Below, piece by piece: positions 24,235 to 32,913 of a DNA stretch of 39,017 bases. The notes beneath the pieces were generated by a model that did no database searches, was not told the DNA's origin, and saw nothing but the letters and a program-made list of their open reading frames with translations. This DNA is from Acidobacteriota bacterium (lineage in GTDB: Bacteria; Acidobacteriota; Terriglobia; Terriglobales; Acidobacteriaceae), in NCBI GenBank assembly GCA_013285705.1, contig JABDHA010000038.1, forward strand, positions 1 through 39,017. Reading direction: 5' to 3'. Every line of letters starts with the position of its first letter. Positions within the stretch are counted from its first letter, which is position 1. The position numbers and the translations under genes are program-made.

Positions 24235-25602
24235 TTAAGTGGTGCGTCCGCTGACTGCGCACCAGGTTGGATTGCCTACCGTATTAAATGTCGAGCCTCG
24301 GCGCAGCAATGTCAGGTTGCCGGAATTCGGATCGAGAATGCGTCCGGTGATCTGGCTGTCATTGAAGCTCGTCGTGTAAATGTACTGGTTCGATGGGTCT
24401 TCGAAGATGCAATTCACTCCGGAGCCCGAGCCGAATGGTTCCCCGGCGATATGCAGCAGCGTACCGTTGGTCGGGTCAATCGTCCATCCGGTGATCTGGC
24501 TGATCGGATTCACGATACCGGTCGTCGGCCCCGCGTTGACAACGAAGAGATACGTTCCCTTGCTGTCGACCACCAGCGAAATCGGCCTGGACGCAGTCGA
24601 ATCGTTGTTCACCGTCCCGTTCGTGAGCGCCTGCAGTGAGCCGTTGGTGCCTGCTGTGAAGGGCAGAATCGCCCCTGAGCAGTTTGGCGGGATCTGCCCC
24701 GAGCCCGTGGGGCAGTTCTGCCCGGAATCAAGAATGTAAATGTACTTGCTGCCGGACAGGGCCGACGCCTGTGCCGTACTGATGGCTGTCATGTTCGTGG
24801 CTCCTGTCGACAGCGGCGCATTCTGCGTCGTAGTCAACTGGCCATTGGTCGCATTCAGCGCGTAAGGGAAGACCGTCTGTTCATCGGCGTTCGTAGCGCT
24901 GCCGGCATCCGCTGTGAAGATAAAGCCCGAAGCGACAGTGAAATCAACCGGGGCGCAGCCGACAGGGAAGTACGTCAACTGCGTTCCATTGCTGTTCTGC
25001 GTCTGTTGATTCGTGATCACCGCCAGGCGTCCCGTATTTGGGTCGATGCTGAACGCGGTAATGTCGCCCGTTGGATAGAAGCCGTTCGGTCCTTGGCAGG
25101 GATGCTGCGCGTCCTGCTTTGCAACAGGGGTCACCGCGCCATTCGTAACCGGCGCGTAGGTATCGAGCGCGAAGAGGAATTTTCCCGTCGAATCGGGAAG
25201 AATACGAATTGTATTTGTGCCCTGGCTAGTGTAACTCGCCTGGAAGGCCAGCGTACCGCTGCCGCCGATGCTGAAGAGGGAGATATTGGCGCCGGTATAG
25301 GTAATATTGCCGCCGCCGTCTACCTGCTCTGCTCCTTCATTCAGGACATACAGGTAACGCCCGCCGCTGAGGACGAAGATGCGAATGGGGTTGGTGCCGC
25401 CGGAGCCGAAGGGCGAGCCGGGTGCATTTGTCAGGGCGCCGGTCTCGTCGCTTTCCTTATACGAACCGATCTGGTTGAACTGGGATCCAACGGTGAAAAC
25501 AAATGCTTCCGTGAAGTCTTGCCGGCACGAGGTGGCTCCGAACACAAACACAAGGGACACTACCGCAGCCAAAGAAATCTGGCCAATTTTTCTAAACTTC
25601 AT
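24235..25602 (-). CDS. lactonase-like beta-propeller lipoprotein, paralog
   Basis: A 455-residue protein with a lipoprotein signal ending FVFGATSC (Cys26, the same position as in its neighbour). Repeated blades include IGSYKESDETGALTNAPGSP, YLYVLNEGAEQVDGGG, KFLFALDTYAP, ITAFSIDPNTGRLAVI, TYLFVVNAGPTTG and YIYTTSFNDSQITGRILDP. The N- and C-terminal blades resemble those of the downstream paralog, but the middle is longer and more divergent, so the duplication is old. Two Cys pairs (HPCQGPNG / PVGCAP and NCPTG / NCSG) could form disulphides. No catalytic site is recognised. It is expressed from its own copy of the shared promoter rather than by read-through. Confidence 0.85.
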   Translation of the reverse strand: MKFRKIGQISLAAVVSLVFVFGATSCRQDFTEAFVFTVGSQFNQIGSYKESDETGALTNAPGSPFGSGGTNPIRIFVLSGGRYLYVLNEGAEQVDGGGNITYTGANISLFSIGGSGTLAFQASYTSQGTNTIRILPDSTGKFLFALDTYAPVTNGAVTPVAKQDAQHPCQGPNGFYPTGDITAFSIDPNTGRLAVITNQQTQNSNGTQLTYFPVGCAPVDFTVASGFIFTADAGSATNADEQTVFPYALNATNGQLTTTQNAPLSTGATNMTAISTAQASALSGSKYIYILDSGQNCPTGSGQIPPNCSGAILPFTAGTNGSLQALTNGTVNNDSTASRPISLVVDSKGTYLFVVNAGPTTGIVNPISQITGWTIDPTNGTLLHIAGEPFGSGSGVNCIFEDPSNQYIYTTSFNDSQITGRILDPNSGNLTLLRRGSTFNTVGNPTWCAVSGRTT

Positions 25603-25672
25603 GCGCTTCCTTCATCCTGGCCATGGGAGGCGCAGGCAACTAGGTCGGGATATTGCTCCCGTCTGCATTGTA
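25603..25672 (-). promoter_or_regulatory. duplicated promoter and leader, copy 2
   Basis: This has the same layout as copy 1: TACAAT (25667-25672), then CGGGAGCAAT, a variable stretch of about 30 bases, then GGCCAGGATGAAGGAAGCGC directly before ATG 25602. The hexamer-to-ATG distance is 65 bases, against 64 in copy 1. Upstream of the hexamer the two regions diverge, and no clear shared -35 is visible. Confidence 0.65.
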
Positions 25673-25917
25673 AAACAGGCAAAGCATTCAAAGTACAGCG
25701 ATCAAATCACAGTTCTCCGGGTGCAGGGCTCGAGTCTCCCGTCCAGGAGTAAAAAAAGCTGTCAATGCGTGCTGTTCTTCAGACTTTTACGCGCGTCGAC
25801 TGTGAGCGTGTGAAGAACAAAAAAAGTTCCTACGATTTGAGACCTGATCCCTGTGCTGTGCCCCATGTCTCGATTCTCGAGACATGGGGCCATCCTGCGA
25901 TTCTACCCTGTCTTCTT
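25673..25917. other. intergenic region with a perfect hairpin
   Basis: This region lies between the shared leader and the M13 gene stop. It contains a perfect 13-bp inverted repeat (25861-25873 with 25877-25889, 3-base loop). The sequence GTGCCCCATGTC...GACATGGGGC makes it a family B-like element. It is 29 bases past the minus-strand M13 stop and has no T run. No gene is seen. Confidence 0.55.
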
Positions 25918-28005
25918 CTACCACACGCGGCAACTGCTCTCCGGCATCATCGGCTGGCCTTTGTGGCAGCCGAAGGCCTTGCCGAATTCGTCGAAGTTCT
26001 GCACCACGCCGTTTACGCGGAACATTCCCGGCGAGTGCGGATCGACCTTCGCCGACACGCGCTGCGCCTGATCGGTGCGATTTTCACACCAGACCTGCGC
26101 AAACGAGATGAAGAACCGCTGCTGTGCCGTGTAGCCGTCGATCTTGGTGGCGGGGCTCTTGTGTTCCTCGGCCAGCGTACTCATCAGCGCCTGGTATGCG
26201 ATGTGAATGCCGCCGTTGTCAGCCGTATTCTCGCCGAGCGTCAGCTTGCCATTCAGCTTCGTTCCGGCAACCGGCTCGAAGCCGCCATACTCCTTCACTT
26301 CGCAATCGGTGCGTTGGTCGAATTCTTTCTTGTCCGTCGCAGTCCACCAGTCCTTCACATTGCCCTTGGCGTCATACTTGCTGCCTTCATCGTCGAAGCC
26401 ATGTGTCATTTCGTGCCCGATGACCACGCCAATCCCGCCGAAGTTCACCGCGGGGTCCTTCGAGTTGTCGAAGAATGGCGGCTGCAGAATGCCGGCAGGG
26501 AAGTTGATGTCGTTCATGCTCGGGTCGTAGTACGCATTCACCGTGGGAGGCGTCATGCCCCATTCCTTTTCATCGACCGGCTTGCCAATGTGATTGATCT
26601 CCCAATCCCACTCGAATGCGGCGCTCCGACGCAGGTTGCCCACCAGGTCGTCACGCTTTACCTCAAGCTTCGAGTAGTCGCGCCAGTTTTCCGGATAGCC
26701 GATCTTCTGGCGGAAGGCCTCCAGCTTGACCTCGGCCTGTTTCTTGGTGTCTTCGCTCATCCACGGCAACGATTGGATATCCTCACCCAGCGCCTTCTCG
26801 AGCGCTGCCACCAGCTTCTCCATGTTGTCCTTGGCGGAAGGCGGGAAGTTCTGCTTCACCCAGTCCTGGCCCACAGCTTCGCCCAGCGCGCGGTCGGTAA
26901 GCGCCGTGCAGCGCTTCCAGCGGGCTGTTTGCTCTACCTGTCCTTGTAGGGTCTTCTGGAAGAAGTTGAAATTGGCGTCGGAGAAGTTGCTCGATAGCCA
27001 TGGCGCAGCGGTGTTCACGGCGTGGAAGCGCAGATAGCTCTTGATGCTGTCCAGGCTCTGATCGGAGATCACCTGGTTCAATGTCTTGAAATACTCCGGC
27101 GTCGCCACATTCAGCGTGTCGAAATGCGGAGAGCGCAACTCACCGATGTAAGTCTGCCAATCAAAATCAGGCGCGAGCGTATTCAGTTCGGTGACCTTCA
27201 TGACGTGATACACGTTATCGGGATTGCGCAGCTCCACGCGCGGCAGCGAGCCCTTCGCCAGCGCCGTCTCGATGTCGATCACGCTCTTGGCTTCCGCTGC
27301 TGCCTTGTCATCGGAATCGCCGACGAGCTTGAAGATCTCGACGACATAGTCGCGATACTGCTCGCGAATCTTCGTCATACGCTCATCATTGTCCAGGTAA
27401 TAATCGCGATCCGGAAGCGAAAGTCCGCCCTGCGTCGTAACCGCAATTTGCTGCGTAGAATCCTTCTGGTCCTGTTCGACGCCAAAGCCCATGAACGCTC
27501 TCACGCCCGCCTGAAATTGCAGGTGCCCTAAGAGCATGCCGATCTGTTTCTTGTCCGTGATGCCGTCAATGTGCGCCAGCACCGGTAGAACAGGCTTATC
27601 GCCCAGCTGATTCACCGCATCTGTGTTCATGCAGGCGGCAAAAAAGTCGCCGTACTGGTGCTGTAGCGGCGTTTTGGGCGCATCGGCTGCCTGTTTCAGG
27701 TCTACATACAGCAGATAGCGATTGCGCTCGCTCAGTTCGTTGAAGCGTCCCCAGCGCGTCTGGTCGCCCGGAATGGGATTCGCTTTCCGCCAGTTCCCGC
27801 AGGCGTACGCAAAGAAATCGCTGCAGGGATCGGCCGTCTTGTCGATCGCGGAGACGTCGAAGCTGTGCAGCGCTTTCGGTTCAACAGGAGCGGCGCTGGA
27901 AGGCTGGTCCGCCGCCGCGAAAGCAGCAGGCGTTTCAGCAGAGTGTTGCGCGATGGCGAAACCGGTGCACAACAGGAGCACCGAAGCAATACGGATAGAT
28001 TGCAT
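25918..28005 (-). CDS. secreted M13-family metallopeptidase, second copy
   Basis: A 695-residue exported zinc peptidase. The signal peptide is MQSIRIASVLLLCTGFAIAQ, then a low-complexity Ala/Pro stretch precedes the catalytic domain. The family N-terminal motif DPCSDFFAYACGNW is present. HEMTH is at about 531-535, the third zinc ligand lies in GENTADNGG (Glu592), and NAYYDPSMNDINFPAGILQPP supplies the substrate-binding segment. The protein ends in SCRVW, the M13 C-terminal signature. Start 28005 has GAGGAACGT right before it. It is clearly homologous to the protein at 6914-8989, but the two differ over most of their length, so they are likely old paralogs with different peptide preferences. 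All catalytic residues are intact. Confidence 0.95.
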   Translation of the reverse strand: MQSIRIASVLLLCTGFAIAQHSAETPAAFAAADQPSSAAPVEPKALHSFDVSAIDKTADPCSDFFAYACGNWRKANPIPGDQTRWGRFNELSERNRYLLYVDLKQAADAPKTPLQHQYGDFFAACMNTDAVNQLGDKPVLPVLAHIDGITDKKQIGMLLGHLQFQAGVRAFMGFGVEQDQKDSTQQIAVTTQGGLSLPDRDYYLDNDERMTKIREQYRDYVVEIFKLVGDSDDKAAAEAKSVIDIETALAKGSLPRVELRNPDNVYHVMKVTELNTLAPDFDWQTYIGELRSPHFDTLNVATPEYFKTLNQVISDQSLDSIKSYLRFHAVNTAAPWLSSNFSDANFNFFQKTLQGQVEQTARWKRCTALTDRALGEAVGQDWVKQNFPPSAKDNMEKLVAALEKALGEDIQSLPWMSEDTKKQAEVKLEAFRQKIGYPENWRDYSKLEVKRDDLVGNLRRSAAFEWDWEINHIGKPVDEKEWGMTPPTVNAYYDPSMNDINFPAGILQPPFFDNSKDPAVNFGGIGVVIGHEMTHGFDDEGSKYDAKGNVKDWWTATDKKEFDQRTDCEVKEYGGFEPVAGTKLNGKLTLGENTADNGGIHIAYQALMSTLAEEHKSPATKIDGYTAQQRFFISFAQVWCENRTDQAQRVSAKVDPHSPGMFRVNGVVQNFDEFGKAFGCHKGQPMMPESSCRVW

Positions 28006-28195
28006 ACGTTCCTCAACATGAGGGGAGCACCTCTGCGTTCGTGATATGGTGCTCGCCCGAAATGGCACAAGGCGAACTATGTGCTCGCTCATGAAAGTAG
28101 CACGCGGAGGGATCAATGGTCAGCTAAGAAGCTGCCAGGCGAGTGGATGGCAAAGAGCATGCCTCCATCGACTCTGGTGATGAGTCAATGGAGGT

Positions 28196-28239
28196 GTCAT
28201 CCTGACCTGAGTGAAAACGAAGGGAAGGATCTGCTTTTT
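28196..28239 (+). repeat. dispersed intergenic repeat family A
   Basis: GTCATCCTGACC at the left and GAAGGATCTGCTTTTTC at the right, with an expanded middle (GAGTGAAAACGAAGG). It lies between the M13 gene start and the stop of the MCE gene, both on the minus strand. Confidence 0.75.
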
Positions 28240-28270
28240 CTTCAATTTGCCGCCGGGTCCAGCGATCCCT

Positions 28271-29347
28271 TTAAAAAATCTTCAGATGAATCGTCAGATA
28301 TTTCTTCGGATTCTGGCGCACGGCGGTGATCAGATTGTTCGTATTCTGAATCATCTCGTCCGTGTGGTTGTAAAGATCCTTGTTGCGCATCAATGCCCCG
28401 ATCGTTCCTTCGCCGCTGTCCACGCGATTCAGAATGGAATCGAGCTTGGTCACCGTGTCATTCAACTTATCCGCAAATTTCGGGTCTTTGGCCAGAACAC
28501 CGATCGAGCCTTTGCCGGCATTGATGTCTTTCAATAACGAGTTCAGGTTCGCCGTCGCCTCGCGGAAGTTGTTGTACACCGCGTCATCTTTGATCAGCTT
28601 GCCGATCGTCCCGTTTCCGCTGTCGATCTGGGTGGCGACATCCTCCAGCTTGCCGACCGTTGCGTTGGCGCGGTTATAAAGCGTGTCATCGGCAATGAGC
28701 TTGCCGATCGATCCCTTGCCATTGCCCACCTGGTCGACCAGTCCCTGAATCTCATTCAATGTGGCGACGGCCCGGTTATACAGATTGGGATCATTGATCA
28801 GCTTGCCGATCGATCCCTTCCCGCTGTTCAGCGCGTCCACCAGGTTGTCGACCTTCGCCAGAATGGTGTTCAGCTGCTCAATCGTCCCCTGGCTGGACTT
28901 GATCACGTCGCTCAGGTTCGGCGTCTCCGTGGTCTGCAGTTCAGAGTTATCCTGAATCGGTCCTCCGGTCGCAAACTTGCTGTTGATGTCAACGACCGTA
29001 TCGCCCAGAACGCCGATCGTCTCAAGGCTTGTTTTGGAATCCATGTGCAGCGCGGGTGTGTACTTTTTGCCGATGTGCATCGTCACTTCGACAGGCGTGA
29101 GCTTGCGCTCAGGCACAATGCGGACGCTTTTCACGGTTCCGATCGTCACCCCTTCGAGATTGACCGGAGCGCCCACCTTCAGGCCCGCCGAATTCTCAAA
29201 AAAGGAGCGGACGGTAATCTTTCCCGCTAAAAAGCCGCCCGTGTTGCCTGACATCAGGAATACGAGAGCGGTAAGCGCGGACAGTGCCACCAGCACCAGC
29301 ACGCCGACTTTAAGTTGGGACCACTGAACTTCCTGCTGGCTCGGCAC
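28271..29347 (-). CDS. MCE-domain (MlaD-like) protein with five 34-residue repeats
   Basis: A 358-residue protein. It has one N-terminal transmembrane helix (about 13-33) and an MCE domain at about 43-125 with FFENSAGLKVGAPVNLEGVTIGTV. Such proteins form periplasmic rings that carry lipids between membranes. The C-terminal half holds five copies of a G-K-G-S-I-G-K-L unit at residues 176, 210, 244, 278 and 312, an exact period of 34 residues. The copies are joined by amphipathic helices, as expected for a helical needle or barrel. Usually MCE genes sit with MlaE/MlaF permease and ATPase genes; none is present here. The start is 29347 (MPSQQEVQW). A downstream family A repeat probably marks the end of the unit. 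Confidence 0.88.
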   Translation of the reverse strand: MPSQQEVQWSQLKVGVLVLVALSALTALVFLMSGNTGGFLAGKITVRSFFENSAGLKVGAPVNLEGVTIGTVKSVRIVPERKLTPVEVTMHIGKKYTPALHMDSKTSLETIGVLGDTVVDINSKFATGGPIQDNSELQTTETPNLSDVIKSSQGTIEQLNTILAKVDNLVDALNSGKGSIGKLINDPNLYNRAVATLNEIQGLVDQVGNGKGSIGKLIADDTLYNRANATVGKLEDVATQIDSGNGTIGKLIKDDAVYNNFREATANLNSLLKDINAGKGSIGVLAKDPKFADKLNDTVTKLDSILNRVDSGEGTIGALMRNKDLYNHTDEMIQNTNNLITAVRQNPKKYLTIHLKIF

Positions 29348-29484
29348 AGACCCCCTCGTTTAGCCCATGGAATCAAATCAACATTCGCTGCGACTTGAGA
29401 ATATCAAACATGGCATGGATATCGTGGTTTTCGTTTGGATGACCGGAAACCGCAAGCCGTTGCAAAACGATACAGCTCTCAATC

Positions 29485-29868
29485 TTACTGGCCATTTTCA
29501 AGTTGGACCGAGGCCATCGCCAGCGTCGCCGTATGGCTGATCGAAAGTGAGACATGCGCCACGCCCAGCCTTTTGGCGAATTCGAGCGCCCGTCCCGTCA
29601 GGTGCAGCGTGGGGCGATGACCCGGCAGCCGCTTCACCTCCAGTTCCTTCCACGTGACCCCGTGCTGGATTCCCGTTCCCAGAGCCTTGGCTCCAGCCTC
29701 CTTCGCCGCAAAGCGTGCGGCAAAGCTCTCGGCAAAGTTCTTCTTCCGCCGGCAATACACAATCTCCTCGGCAGTAAAAATCTTCTCGAGAAAACGGTCT
29801 CCATAGCGGGCAATCGAATGAGCCACCCGCTCAATTTCCACAATGTCGATTCCTGTCCCTACCAGCAT
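29485..29868 (-). CDS. acpS: holo-[acyl-carrier-protein] synthase
   Basis: A 127-residue enzyme that transfers 4'-phosphopantetheine from CoA to the Ser of acyl carrier protein, needed for fatty acid synthesis. The N-terminal GTGIDIVEIERV holds the metal-binding Asp. The FAARFAAKEAGAKALGTG motif holds the conserved Glu and Lys. SLSISHT near the end is the third motif. The length is typical of AcpS trimers. Start ATG 29868 (MLVGTGIDIV) was chosen over the longer frame to 29931, whose first 21 residues do not match the family. It is divergent from the unknown gene at 29949 across 80 bases, so the two may share a promoter region. Confidence 0.94.
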   Translation of the reverse strand: MLVGTGIDIVEIERVAHSIARYGDRFLEKIFTAEEIVYCRRKKNFAESFAARFAAKEAGAKALGTGIQHGVTWKELEVKRLPGHRPTLHLTGRALEFAKRLGVAHVSLSISHTATLAMASVQLENGQ

Positions 29869-29948
29869 GAGCAGTTTTTTCCTGAAAGGAAGGTAGCACA
29901 GCTCCCAGCCCAGGTTACGGAAACGTACCAAAGAGTGGGGAAGTAACG

Positions 29949-30374
29949 ATGAAGATTCCGCCCTCCTGGTCCGATCATGTAGATGTGGTGAATATAGAAG
30001 AACTCGTAGATTGGGATCTAAGGTTGACGGCGACCTGCCCCGAAGATCCGCAGCGCGTGATGCGCTTTTTGACTGGCGCCGTCCTGAGCTGTGGCGGATG
30101 GGTTCTGTCCCGCAGCATGGCTGGCTCCGATACCGTCGAAATAAGCTTCGAGTTTGCCCGCGCCGTGAGCCTCGAAATTTATAGCGTCCTGATCGCCGCC
30201 GGCCTCGAGCTAAGCCGCGACGCGCACATGAGCTTGACCGAGCTGTACCAGTGCACCAGGAACCTGATGCCAGCCAAAGCCTTTGATGTAGCCCGCGTGC
30301 GCCTGCTCGTGCTCACCGCCCCCCTCGATCAAAAGGACCGTACCGGCACGCACTCCTCCGCCGAACTGGCGTAA
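29949..30374 (+). CDS. small conserved-looking protein of unknown function
   Basis: A 141-residue soluble protein with no signal peptide or membrane helix. GGAAG six bases before the ATG supports the start. The pattern is alternating beta and helix: WDLRLTATCPEDP, then VMRFLTGAVLSCGGWVLSRSM, then TVEISFEFARAVSLEIYSVLI. This could be an ACT- or ferredoxin-like alpha/beta fold. The final 30 residues look disordered (DQKDRTGTHSSAELA). I do not recognise a family or catalytic motif. It is divergent from acpS across 80 bases, and downstream lies a repeat-rich gap, so it is probably monocistronic. Frame coherence, ribosome site and codon use argue that it is real. Confidence 0.65.
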   Translation: MKIPPSWSDHVDVVNIEELVDWDLRLTATCPEDPQRVMRFLTGAVLSCGGWVLSRSMAGSDTVEISFEFARAVSLEIYSVLIAAGLELSRDAHMSLTELYQCTRNLMPAKAFDVARVRLLVLTAPLDQKDRTGTHSSAELA

Positions 30375-30693
30375 TCTCCTGCGCCATTGATTTTTAGAGA
30401 GAAGCTGTCATCCTGACCCTGAGTGAAGCGAAGGGGAAGGATCTGCCTTAGACGTTAGGGTGCCAATTCTGACGCTATCATCCTGAGTGCAGCGAAGGAT
30501 CTGCTTTTTCTGTGAGGAGGAGCACGAAAAATGGGTGCCCCATTCTTCGCGAAGCGAAGGGTGGGAAAGCAAAAAACCAACCCAGCCGAAAAGCTGGGAT
30601 CATCTTTTTGCACAGCAACAATAGAAAGAGTTGTCATCCTGAGTGAAGCGAAGGATCTGCTTTTTCCGTTTTGGACACGAACGTAGAACAACC
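30375..30693. other. intergenic repeat cluster (three family A, one family B)
   Basis: Family A copies lie at 30407-30449, 30477-30510 and 30633-30665. Each runs from TCATCCTGA to GAAGGATCTGC, and the last two end in a T run. A family B copy at 30532-30571 contains GGGTGCCCCATTC, TTCGCGAAGCGAA and GGGTGGGAAAGCA, with self-complementary arms. The cluster fills the 319 bases between a plus-strand gene end and the minus-strand recG end. No gene is seen. Confidence 0.75.
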
Positions 30694-32913
30694 TCACCCA
30701 GCCTCTACCAGCCCATACCTTCGCTGCCAGGCCTCGCGAAGCCGCACACGAACAATTTTCTTCTCGGTCTCCGTACCCTCAGTATCCGGATTCTCAACAA
30801 ACCGGGCCGACTCCTTCTTAGCCAGCTCCAGCAGCGCACGATCCCGCACAAGATTCGCCACGCGAAAATCCGGCAACCCGGCCTGCCGCGTCCCGAAAAA
30901 CTCTCCCGGCCCGCGCAGCTGCAGATCAAGCTCCGCCAGCTCAAACCCATTCTGCGTGCGCACCATCGCCGCCAGCCGCTCTTCAGCTCCTTCTGACACC
31001 TTGCCGCCCGTCATCAGAATGCAATATGACTTCGCCGCCCCACGCCCCACGCGCCCGCGTAGCTGATGCATCTGAGCCAGCCCAAACCGCTCCGCATGCT
31101 CGATTACCATCACCGTCGCATTCGGAACATCCACGCCCACTTCAATCACGGTGGTCGCAATCAGCACATCGATCTCTCCGCGCTGAAAGCGCCGCATGAC
31201 GACTTCTTTCTCATCCGAATCAAGCCGTCCATGCAGCAACCCCAGCCGCAGTCCGGCAAGACTGCCCGCGCGCAGCGCCTCATACATATCCGTCGCTGCC
31301 TTGAGCGAAGGCTTCTCAAACAACGACTGCGTCTTCGCCTTCTTTCCAGACTTTTTCATTGGCTCCGGCTCAGCCTCAGGCGGAGCAAAATCCAGCTCCG
31401 GCTGATCGTCCTTCGCGCCCTCAATCACCGGATAGACAACATACGCCTGATGCCCGCGCCCAATCTGTTCGCGCACGAACTTCCAAACCTCATCCGCGCG
31501 CTCATCGGAAACCTGCCGCGTCACAATCGGCGTCCGCCCAGGCGGCAATTCATCGAGCACGCTCAAATCCAGATCGCCATACAGCGAAAGCGCCAGCGTC
31601 CGCGGAATCGGCGTCGCCGTCATCACCAGCACATCCGGCTCGGCATCACTCGGCTTCTTCATCAGGCGAAATCGCTGCAGCACGCCAAACCGATGCTGCT
31701 CATCCACAACAATCAGCCCCAGCTTATCGAACTCCACTTTTTCTTCGATCAGCGCATGTGTGCCGATCACCACATCCGCCTCGCCCTGAAAAATCCGGCT
31801 GCGGTTCAGCTTCTTGACCGCCTCATCGAGCGACCCCGTCAGCAGCACAATCCTGTACCGCTTCGACGACCGCTCCAGCAGCTTCTTCGCCGCCAGATAA
31901 TGCTGCGTCGCCAGAATCTCCGTTGGAGCCATCAGCGCAGCCTGGTAGCCGTTCTCAATCGCCACCAGCATCGCCTGCAGCGCGACAATTGTCTTGCCCG
32001 AACCCACATCGCCCTGCAGCAGCCGCCGCATCGGTGAAGGCCTTCGCATATCCGCAACAATCTCGCCCAGCGCATTCTTCTGCGCCGTCGTCGGATGGAA
32101 AGGAAGAATCTCGCGAATCGCCTCGCGCACCTTTTCGCTTGTCTCAAAGCCGATACCAGCACGCTCCTTGAAGCGCCGCCGCTTCAACTCAAGCCCGAGT
32201 TCCAGATAAAACAGCTCTTCAAAGATCAGCCGCCGGTGCGCAGCCGTCGCCGACGCCTGCAACTGCGTCATCGGTGTGCCCGCCGGCGGAAAATGCACGC
32301 TGCGCAACGCCTCTTCGCGGCACGGCAGCGCAAGCCGTTCAATCAGCGCCTTCGGCAGCGTCTCCGGAACATGCCCCTCAAGCTCCTGCAATAGGTTGTA
32401 GACAATGCGCCGCAGCCAGCGCGACGTAAGCTTATTGCCGCCCAGCGATTCATACACCGGCACAATGCGCCCTACTTCAAGTAACTCCGATTCGTCATCG
32501 CCCGCCGGAAGCACCTCAACCTGCGGCTGAATCATCTTGAAGCCGCGCCCCGAGCGCGATGGCTCGACCTTGCCGTAAACAGCCAGCATCTGCCCCGTCT
32601 GAAACTTGTCCTTCAGATACGTCCCGTGGAACCACATGCACTTGAGCGAAGAAATACCCTGCCCCACGGTCATCTCGAAGATGGGCATCGAGCGCGTGCG
32701 CAGCAGAACTGTCCCGCGCACCTCGCCGATCACGCTCGCCATCTCGCCCGGCTTCAGCTCGCTTAGCGGCATCGGATGCAGCCGATCTTCATAGCGAAAC
32801 GGCAGGTGATAAAGCAAATCTTCGACCGTTGAAATCTCCTTGGCCGCAAGCGAGTTTGCGATATTCGGCCCAATGCCCTTAACAAATTGAACGTGTGTAT
32901 CCAGCCCCAGCAC
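30694..32913 (-). CDS. recG: ATP-dependent DNA helicase RecG
   Basis: A 739-residue superfamily 2 helicase that remodels stalled replication forks and Holliday junctions. The N-terminal wedge/OB domain occupies about 50-140. Helicase motifs follow: Walker A GDVGSGKT at 301-308, DEQH box at 404-407 followed by RFGVLQR, then TATPIPRTLALSLYGDLDLS and the second lobe with DVLIATTVIEVGVDVPNAT and QLRGRVGRG. The C-terminus has the RecG-type LRGPGEFFGTRQAGLPDF. A charged insert of about 50 residues (DFAPPEAEPEPMKKSGKKAK) lies between the two helicase lobes and is longer than in E. coli. Start GTG 32913 has AGGAT six bases upstream. All catalytic motifs are intact. Confidence 0.96.
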   Translation of the reverse strand: MLGLDTHVQFVKGIGPNIANSLAAKEISTVEDLLYHLPFRYEDRLHPMPLSELKPGEMASVIGEVRGTVLLRTRSMPIFEMTVGQGISSLKCMWFHGTYLKDKFQTGQMLAVYGKVEPSRSGRGFKMIQPQVEVLPAGDDESELLEVGRIVPVYESLGGNKLTSRWLRRIVYNLLQELEGHVPETLPKALIERLALPCREEALRSVHFPPAGTPMTQLQASATAAHRRLIFEELFYLELGLELKRRRFKERAGIGFETSEKVREAIREILPFHPTTAQKNALGEIVADMRRPSPMRRLLQGDVGSGKTIVALQAMLVAIENGYQAALMAPTEILATQHYLAAKKLLERSSKRYRIVLLTGSLDEAVKKLNRSRIFQGEADVVIGTHALIEEKVEFDKLGLIVVDEQHRFGVLQRFRLMKKPSDAEPDVLVMTATPIPRTLALSLYGDLDLSVLDELPPGRTPIVTRQVSDERADEVWKFVREQIGRGHQAYVVYPVIEGAKDDQPELDFAPPEAEPEPMKKSGKKAKTQSLFEKPSLKAATDMYEALRAGSLAGLRLGLLHGRLDSDEKEVVMRRFQRGEIDVLIATTVIEVGVDVPNATVMVIEHAERFGLAQMHQLRGRVGRGAAKSYCILMTGGKVSEGAEERLAAMVRTQNGFELAELDLQLRGPGEFFGTRQAGLPDFRVANLVRDRALLELAKKESARFVENPDTEGTETEKKIVRVRLREAWQRRYGLVEAG

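Noticed and set aside
25765..26949. 394-codon open frame antisense to the second M13 peptidase
   Set aside because: It covers the conserved M13 catalytic region on the other strand and shows no domain of its own.
30375..30693. Possible CRISPR array because of three similar units
   Set aside because: The units vary in length and sequence, spacing is irregular, spacers are not uniform, and similar units occur singly across the window; no cas genes are present.
31066..32037. 323-codon open frame antisense to recG
   Set aside because: Gln/Arg/His-rich composition without structure; recG motifs on the opposite strand are unambiguous.
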